From: Candidatus Dormiibacterota bacterium
Lineage (GTDB): Bacteria; Chloroflexota; Dormibacteria; CF-121
Reading direction: 5' to 3'
Length of the DNA: 59,943 nt
Assembly: GCA_035544955.1 (NCBI GenBank)
Contig: DASZZN010000040.1
Location: forward strand, 1-59,943
Position 1 is the first letter of the stretch; every line of letters starts with the position of its first letter. The notes beneath the pieces are model-generated. The model had not been told where the DNA came from, did no database searches, and was given only the letters and a program-made list of their open reading frames with translations. A program made the translations under genes and the position numbers. Shown in pieces: positions 55,180 through 59,943 of the stretch.

Positions 55180-55536
55180 ATGCCGCACCGGCACGATGAC
55201 GAGTACGTTCACCGCCACGATTTTGGTGCGGATTCGCATGTCCACCGGCTCGTCGAGGTGGTCGAGCACGCGCATGGGGCACATGGTCAAGACCCCCACG
55301 GTCACACCCACATCATCATGACCGACCGGTCCGAGCGGGCCAACGGTGACGCAGACCATCGACATCGGCTGAGGGAACCCTTTGAGCACGACCACCCGTC
55401 GAAGCCTCCCCGGCACCGCCACCGGCTCGGCGATCTCGAGCATGAGGTCGCCGACCGCCACTGGCACCCGGTCGAAATCACGGAGATCGAGCTGGTGATA
55501 GAGCCACGCAAGCCGCAGGGCCGTCAGCGAAAGTAG
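55180..55536 (+). CDS. Histidine-rich metal-binding-like protein
   Basis: 118 aa, about one residue in five is His; clusters such as HRHDDEYVHRHDF, HAHGAHGQDPHGHTHI and HDHPSKPPRHRHR. Metal (Ni, Zn or Cu) binding is likely. There is no signal peptide, so it is cytoplasmic. A leaderless -10 at the right distance supports the plus-strand reading against a longer opposite frame. The C-terminal part (about 75-118) lacks His and is predicted folded. It is not HypB or SlyD as neither GTPase nor FKBP motifs are present. Confidence 0.6.
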   Translation: MPHRHDDEYVHRHDFGADSHVHRLVEVVEHAHGAHGQDPHGHTHIIMTDRSERANGDADHRHRLREPFEHDHPSKPPRHRHRLGDLEHEVADRHWHPVEITEIELVIEPRKPQGRQRK

Positions 55537-55556
55537 CGGGGGTCGCCCCAAGTCGC

Positions 55557-56021
55557 GTGGTGCTGGCCGGTCTGGCGTTGCTGGCGGCCGTCGCGATCGG
55601 TGCTGCTGTTTGGGTGGCTGCCTCACGGCATGCAGCGGACAGCCTGGATCCGGCGATCACCGCGAGTCTCCTGAGCCAGGGCATCACCCTTAGCGCACCG
55701 TCGACAACCAGCGTCCCAACCACGAGAGATCAGGCAATCGCGATTGCCTTGAAAGACTCCCCGAACCGCACGACGGTTAGCGGGGCGGTCCTCGCTAAAG
55801 TTCTTTTTCAGCCTAACCCGGCTTTCAATTGCACGTGCTGGGTCGTATCCTGGCTCATTGGGACCGGGGTGCCTCCTCCCGGCGGACCTGTGGGCCTCAA
55901 GCCTTCACGTAGCCAGTTTCAGTCCTGGATGCGTTACCACGTGACATTCATCGACGCGCAGTCAGGCAAGTATGAGTCTGCCCTCGAGAGCTACTTTCCG
56001 GTTCAACCGTCGCCGAAATAA
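55557..56021 (+). CDS. Hypothetical exported or anchored protein
   Basis: 154 aa. N-terminal membrane segment of 18 residues (VLAGLALLAAVAIGAAVWV), followed by a Ser/Thr/Pro-rich stretch and a domain with FNCTCWVVSW (possible disulfide or metal pair). Predicted extracellular after the anchor. Its start at GTG 55557 has only a weak upstream site. No family recognised. It follows the histidine-rich gene after 20 nt and may share its transcript. Confidence 0.6.
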   Translation: MVLAGLALLAAVAIGAAVWVAASRHAADSLDPAITASLLSQGITLSAPSTTSVPTTRDQAIAIALKDSPNRTTVSGAVLAKVLFQPNPAFNCTCWVVSWLIGTGVPPPGGPVGLKPSRSQFQSWMRYHVTFIDAQSGKYESALESYFPVQPSPK

Positions 56022-56026
56022 CTGGC

Positions 56027-56461
56027 CTATTGCACGTCGAACTCGTTGCCTTCGGGATCGAACATGTTGGCGAAGTATTCGCCTCGCTCGTCGATCGTCC
56101 GTGACTGGCGAGCGCCGAGCCGCACCAGCCGGTCGACCTCCGCATCGACTCGGCGGCGTCGCTCATCGGCCGGCGCCGTTCTGGGTCCGCCGACGTTCAA
56201 GTCGAGGTGGACCCGGTTCTTGACGACTTTGCCCTCCGGTACCCGCTGAAAGAAGATGCGCGGACCGACCCCATCGGGGTCGACCACCGCGCTGGCCGAG
56301 GTCCAATCGCTCTCTGGGATCCCTTGCGCCTTCAGGAAGTCCGGCCATGAGGCAAAGCCCGCCGGCGGGTCTTGCTTCTTGTAGTGCAGCGCGGCGGCCC
56401 AGAAGGTGGCGAGTTTGTCGGGGTCCGCGCAATCTAAAACGATCTGAACGCTGCTGGCCAC
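56027..56461 (-). CDS. VOC-superfamily (glyoxalase-like) protein
   Basis: 144 aa. VASSVQIVLDCADPDKLATFWAAAL is the first VOC half, VHLDLNVGGPRT the second, and ANMFDPEGNEFDVQ the C-terminal metal-ligand strand. Proteins of this glyoxalase-like type have no proven substrate. The start is GTG 56461: TATATT lies 7 nt upstream on the minus strand. A longer open frame upstream (to 56644) belongs to another frame of the sigma gene. Confidence 0.8.
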   Translation of the reverse strand: MASSVQIVLDCADPDKLATFWAAALHYKKQDPPAGFASWPDFLKAQGIPESDWTSASAVVDPDGVGPRIFFQRVPEGKVVKNRVHLDLNVGGPRTAPADERRRRVDAEVDRLVRLGARQSRTIDERGEYFANMFDPEGNEFDVQ

Positions 56462-56474
56462 GCCGCTAAATATA
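56462..56474 (-). promoter_or_regulatory. Leaderless-type -10 element
   Basis: TATATT (56474-56469), 7-nt spacer, GTG start of the VOC gene; it lies directly after the stop of the sigma factor gene. Confidence 0.45.
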
Positions 56475-56475
56475 T

Positions 56476-57342
56476 CTAGTGCTTGCGGTAGCCGCCCTGT
56501 ACGCGCCCGTCCATGAAGGAAATCTTCGGATGGCGCACCTTCGAGGTGAGGCGGCGAGTCACGACCGCGGTGTTGAGCTGCACCACCACGTCGTTGCGCT
56601 GCAGGTGGGGCGGGTTCGGGAACCGTTCCGAACACGCCGGGCACGAATCGAGGTGTTGGGCGACCATCTTGCGCTGCTCGCGGCGGAGCGTGCCGGGCGG
56701 GAAGTTGTCGAGCAGGTAGGCGATGGTCGGGCAGCGCGTCTCTTCCGTCTGGGCCTTCCCCTCCATGAAGAGAAATTCCTCCTTAAAGCGGCGGCGGGCC
56801 CGGTGCAACAGGGTTTCGACCGCACTCTCGGAGACCCGCATCTTGCGTGCGATGTTCGCATAGCTCAAGCCTTGCAGCTCGCGGAGCGTCAGCACCAGCC
56901 GGTACTTCTCGGGTAACCGCCGGGCCACCGACCAGACGGCGTCGCGCAGCTCACTGATCTCCAGCGCGACCTCAGGACTCTTCCGGGCGTCGCCATCTGG
57001 CACCTGCAGCACCGAGTCCTCGTTTTCTTCGTCGTCGATCTCCTGCGCCTCGGGGAACTTCTTACGCCGCCGGAGCTCGTCGTAGCAAAGGTTGGTGGCG
57101 ATCCGATGGATCCAGGCGGAGAAGTTGAAACTGTCGTTGATGCGATGGATGGTGCGGAGGATCTGGAAGAAGGTCTCCTGGGTCAGGTCCTCAGCCAGCT
57201 GCCGGTCTCGCAGCAGCCGGAAGGTCAGGCCGTAGATGGCCTTGTGGTAGCGCTTGAACAGAGTGTCGAAGGCGGCGACATCGCCGCCAAGATAGTCGCG
57301 AATCAGATCGAGGTCCGAGGGTCCCTTGGCAACTCGTGTCAC
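56476..57342 (-). CDS. ECF-type sigma factor with C-terminal zinc-finger domain
   Basis: 288 aa. Sigma-70 region 2 (about 24-92: RYHKAIYGLTFRLLRDRQLAEDLTQETFF, AWIHRIATNLCYDELRRR) and region 4 (about 130-188: LPEKYRLVLTLRELQGLSYANIARKMRVSESAVETLLHRARRRF in pieces) are intact. After it, Cys 204 and H-x3-C-x2-C (His 230, Cys 234, Cys 237) have the pattern of anti-sigma zinc fingers, fused to the same chain. An internal brake or redox sensor is plausible. No separate anti-sigma gene is adjacent. GTG start at 57342. Confidence 0.88.
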   Translation of the reverse strand: MTRVAKGPSDLDLIRDYLGGDVAAFDTLFKRYHKAIYGLTFRLLRDRQLAEDLTQETFFQILRTIHRINDSFNFSAWIHRIATNLCYDELRRRKKFPEAQEIDDEENEDSVLQVPDGDARKSPEVALEISELRDAVWSVARRLPEKYRLVLTLRELQGLSYANIARKMRVSESAVETLLHRARRRFKEEFLFMEGKAQTEETRCPTIAYLLDNFPPGTLRREQRKMVAQHLDSCPACSERFPNPPHLQRNDVVVQLNTAVVTRRLTSKVRHPKISFMDGRVQGGYRKH

Positions 57343-57439
57343 TACCCTCTATACCGCCCGGACTCGGCAAAATCCGTCATCGACGTGAAGTCCACCCACC
57401 GAGTCGCGGGGCGAATCATAGCACCCGTTCTTGCGCACC

Positions 57440-57523
57440 TTGCACGACTCTCCGGTGCAATTTCCAACTTTGTCACACGGCCGCGATCTTTTCGCAGGAG
57501 TTCTGCAATCGGCTCGTTATAAT
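57440..57523 (+). promoter_or_regulatory. Inverted repeat and TATAAT box before the 57555 gene
   Basis: TTGCAC (57440-57445) and GTGCAA (57455-57460) are perfect arms 9 nt apart; a TATAAT (57518-57523) follows, and the predicted start site would lie about 25 nt before ATG 57555. The ATG inside the TATAAT (57522) is therefore not used. Confidence 0.4.
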
Positions 57524-57554
57524 GCCGCTGACGTCCACATCACGAGGGCCACAA

Positions 57555-58142
57555 ATGGGCAGTCCGGGGGCCGGAAAAGCCACCACCGTCACCATCACCA
57601 TCCGATTTCTTGACGATGAGATCATGGAAGGCAAGGTTGCCACCATCAGCTTGGACCAGCCCAATCTCGAGCTGGAGATGCTCGATCAGGCCAGCAACAA
57701 CGAGCGCGCACTCATCCCGCTGCCCTCGATCAAACGCATTGCCCTCGGAAGTGGAGCACCGACCGCCGCGGAGCAGGCACGTGCCGAACAGAAGGTGGCG
57801 ATCCGCTTCCAGGATGGCGAGGTCCTCAAGGGTTACCTCGACGGCGAGCTCCTGCATGCCACCTACGGCGTCACCATGCGGCTGATGGCCGCGGAGAAGG
57901 ATCGCATCGAGACGTTGGGCATCCCCTATACCGCCCTCAAGGCGCTCTTCTACTTGAAATCGTGGGACACGCGGCCGCCAGAGTTCGACGGTGAGGAAGA
58001 CCTGCATCTGAACAAGCGGCTTTCGTCGCCTCTCGTGGACCTGATCTCGGACATGGGTCAGCTGGACAAGCTCCGCAAGCGCGGAGCCATCACGGAGAGC
58101 GAATTCCAGCGAAAGCGCCGCAAGATCCTCGATAACATCTAA
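57555..58142 (+). CDS. DUF6982-like repeats with SHOCT domain
   Basis: 195 aa. Two similar segments (residues about 12-60 and 75-125: ITIRFLDDEIMEGKVATISLDQ and VAIRFQDGEVLKGYLDGELL) look like small beta-rich repeats of the F-x-D-G-E-x-x-x-G type. The C-terminus has a SHOCT motif, LDKLRKRGAITESEFQRKRRKIL, used for oligomerisation. The role is unknown; such proteins often accompany type II/IV pilus or polar-associated genes. Next to the sigma factor, diverging from it. Confidence 0.75.
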   Translation: MGSPGAGKATTVTITIRFLDDEIMEGKVATISLDQPNLELEMLDQASNNERALIPLPSIKRIALGSGAPTAAEQARAEQKVAIRFQDGEVLKGYLDGELLHATYGVTMRLMAAEKDRIETLGIPYTALKALFYLKSWDTRPPEFDGEEDLHLNKRLSSPLVDLISDMGQLDKLRKRGAITESEFQRKRRKILDNI

Positions 58143-58191
58143 CAGGCGGCCCTTCTCACACCGGCGGCCGCGTAAAGCCGCGGTCGTTGCC

Positions 58192-59904
58192 TTGGCGCTG
58201 CTGCCACTCGTGGGAGGCTGCAGTTCGCTGCCGTCGGTGCACGGGATTTCGCTGGGCTCGCCCACGCCACCAGCCTCGCAGTATCAGGCCGAACCCGCGC
58301 GGCATGAGGGTGGCACGCTGGTGGTGGGGGACTGGGAGAGCCCAACCAATTTCTCACCACTCTTCAACGAAGAAGTTCCGGCCGCACAGGTGGACGCTCT
58401 GCTGTACGCCGGCTTGGTGCGGCTCGATCCCAATCTGCAACCGGTGCCCGACCTCGTCGAGCGCGTGCCGACGCTGGACAACGGCGACGTGACCTGGAAC
58501 CGGGGCGCCGGCACGATGGACGTCACCTACCGGCTGCGTCCCGGATTGCGCTGGTCGGATGGCCAGCCGCTGACCGCGGACGACGTCGCCTTCACCTGGC
58601 GGCTGATCGTCAACCCCAAGGTGCAGGGTGTCCTCTCACCCGACGGCTACGCGGCGATCTCGCGAATCGATATCCACGACCTGCAGCGATTTACGCTTCA
58701 TTTCGATCGTGTCTACCCCAAGTTTCTGAACCTGTTTCCGGCGGTGTTACCGCAGCATCGCCTATCCGGGATCGCCCCGGGCCAGCTGGCCGGGGACCCC
58801 TTCTGGGCGCGCCCCGACGTCGTCAGCGGTCCGTTCAAGATCTCCGAACTCGTCCCGGACGACCACATCACACTGTTGCGCAACGATGCCTGGTCCCAGG
58901 GACGAGGGGGGCGCCGCGTACACCTCGACGGCATCGTGTACAAGATCTACCCGGAGGCGGGACAACTGCTCGATGCGGCGCGCGCCGGACAGGTCTCGAT
59001 GGCCCTCGAGCTGCCGGACGACCAGCTCGCCACGCTGGCGAACACCGGCTCGATGACCGTGCAGCGCCGGTCGCAGCTGGCCTACGAGCAGGTCACCTTC
59101 AACCAGACGGACCCCAATCCCCTGACTGGGCAGCCGCCTCTCTGGAAAAACGATCCGGTGCTCCTCCAGGCGCTGCGCACCGCGATCGACCGTCCCGCCA
59201 TCGTCAAGAAATTTTTCGCCGACCGGGCACGGCTCGCGGAGTCGCCGATCCCCAGCGTGTTGGCGTCTTTCCACGATCCCGATGTGTCGCTGGCCTACAA
59301 CCTGGCCGCCGCCACCAAACTGCTCGACGGCGACGGCTGGGCCGTTGGATCGGACGGGATTCGCAGCAAGAATGGGCGGCGATTGAGCTTTCACATCGTG
59401 ACCGCGCTGGGCAGCCCGCTGCGCAGCGCCGTCCGGGATGAGCTGGTTGTGGAGTGGCGAAAGGTCGGCGCCGAGGTGATCGCGACTGAGGCTCACCCCA
59501 GCGAGTTGTTCAGCGGCTACGCGCAGGGCGGCCTGCTGGAACGCGGTCAGTTCGAAGCGGGACTGTGGACCTGGAGCATCGGCCCCGACCCCGACGGCGT
59601 CTACCCACTCGAGCACTCCTCGCAGATCCCCACCGACCAGAACCAGGGGCAGGGATCGAACTTCGGCCGCTTCAACAATCCCGATCTCGATCGCAATCTT
59701 GACAAGGGACGCATGTCGCTCGTCACCGTCGAACGGGCGCGCTCTTATGCGGCGTTCGAGCGCGCCTACGCTCGCCTGGGCTTCGAACTTCCGCTCTTCG
59801 AGCGCGTGCTCGTCGTGCTCTCAAGCCCCCATCTGCACAATCTCGCGCCCAACGCCGCGCCAGACACCACGCTGTGGAACGCGGCGGACTGGTGGATCGA
59901 CTGA
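58192..59904 (+). CDS. Oligopeptide-binding lipoprotein (SBP_bac_5)
   Basis: 570 aa. Lipobox LVGGC at the N-terminus, then the Cluster C solute-binding domain: GTLVVGDWESPTNFSPLF, LDNGDVTWNRGAGTMDVTYRLRPGLRWSDGQPLTADDVAFTW in pieces, WARPDVVSGPFKISELVPDD, ALRTAIDRPAIVKKFFADR and the C-terminal half. It binds peptides or nickel- or sugar-like solutes for an ABC transporter whose genes may lie beyond the window. The first start codon is TTG 58192, only about 10 residues before the Cys; the preceding in-frame codons encode RRPRKAAVV, an ideal signal n-region, with no ATG, GTG or TTG back to the stop at 58042. Confidence 0.85.
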   Translation: MALLPLVGGCSSLPSVHGISLGSPTPPASQYQAEPARHEGGTLVVGDWESPTNFSPLFNEEVPAAQVDALLYAGLVRLDPNLQPVPDLVERVPTLDNGDVTWNRGAGTMDVTYRLRPGLRWSDGQPLTADDVAFTWRLIVNPKVQGVLSPDGYAAISRIDIHDLQRFTLHFDRVYPKFLNLFPAVLPQHRLSGIAPGQLAGDPFWARPDVVSGPFKISELVPDDHITLLRNDAWSQGRGGRRVHLDGIVYKIYPEAGQLLDAARAGQVSMALELPDDQLATLANTGSMTVQRRSQLAYEQVTFNQTDPNPLTGQPPLWKNDPVLLQALRTAIDRPAIVKKFFADRARLAESPIPSVLASFHDPDVSLAYNLAAATKLLDGDGWAVGSDGIRSKNGRRLSFHIVTALGSPLRSAVRDELVVEWRKVGAEVIATEAHPSELFSGYAQGGLLERGQFEAGLWTWSIGPDPDGVYPLEHSSQIPTDQNQGQGSNFGRFNNPDLDRNLDKGRMSLVTVERARSYAAFERAYARLGFELPLFERVLVVLSSPHLHNLAPNAAPDTTLWNAADWWID

Positions 59905-59943
59905 AGCGGGGGTGTTAGACAACCTTAGAAAAGGTGGGGTTTC

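Noticed and set aside
55126-55626. 166-codon frame on the minus strand opposite the histidine-rich gene
   Set aside because: Codon and amino-acid bias is weaker and there is no upstream -10 or Shine-Dalgarno; the plus-strand gene has both a -10 and an ordered layout.
59905-59943. Start of another gene at the right edge
   Set aside because: 39 bp with a TTAGAAAAGG tract but no assignable start or coding signal.

Overview
The window is one 60 kb stretch of a high-GC bacterial chromosome with about 65 tightly packed protein genes on both strands and no rRNA, CRISPR array, transposase or complete tRNA that I could see. Several traits point to a soil bacterium of the Dormibacterota/Chloroflexota/Actinomycetota part of the tree, but no marker settles the phylum: strong GC3 bias, many GTG/TTG starts, an LprG/P55-like lipid-export pair as in mycobacteria, selA-selB, a bactofilin, DUF72 and DUF4166 proteins, and repeated leaderless promoters in which a TANNNT hexamer sits 6-8 nt before the start codon. 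Those promoters decide several start calls here.

Layout. 1-3.0 kb: fragment of an FAD monooxygenase diverging from an ABC-2 exporter operon. 3.0-6.7 kb: Nif3-like protein, small overlapping genes ending in a nucleoside deoxyribosyltransferase/hydrolase-like protein, MogA/MoaB and DUF72. 6.8-13.3 kb: zinc-ribbon/PGY-rich membrane protein, moaC-dinB, lipoprotein-like protein, XRE regulator, HAD phosphatase-nfo, MBL-fold hydrolase. 13.3-18.6 kb: GH31 alpha-xylosidase-like enzyme, an orphan membrane gene between imperfect direct repeats, M20 amidohydrolase. 18.7-25.9 kb: tandem thymidine kinase fusion, a second ABC exporter, a PocR/GAF/degenerate-GGDEF sensor, a TIGR01777 epimerase and a frame-broken DUF4166 gene.

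26.0-28.7 kb is the most distinctive part: behind a TTGACA promoter holding a 16-bp perfect palindrome lie a proline-rich anchored protein, a VirB2/TrbC-size membrane peptide, a VirB6/TrbL-like polytopic protein, an M23 endopeptidase and a tail-less SSB. No secretion ATPase is seen. 28.7-35.7 kb: ychF, lipoate ligase-type acyltransferase, bactofilin, M50 protease, selA-selB. 35.7-41.4 kb: LprG/P55-like lipoprotein and MFS pair, ROK kinase, CCA/poly(A) nucleotidyltransferase, Na+/H+ antiporter. 41.4-45.0 kb: DUF1232-rplI-dnaB-purA. 45-52.8 kb: orphan RnfD-like protein diverging from an Asp-box beta-propeller protein, RidA, an OmpR-type two-component system, PAP2 lipid phosphatase, YvcK. 53-59.9 kb: ilvE, glycerate kinase, a histidine-rich protein, VOC protein, an ECF sigma factor fused to its own zinc-finger domain, a SHOCT protein and an oligopeptide-binding lipoprotein whose usual start codon is missing.

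Most of the window is housekeeping. The parts that look least described are the T4SS-like module beside ssb, the duplicated thymidine kinase with one dead half, the orphan RnfD, and the pervasive leaderless initiation.
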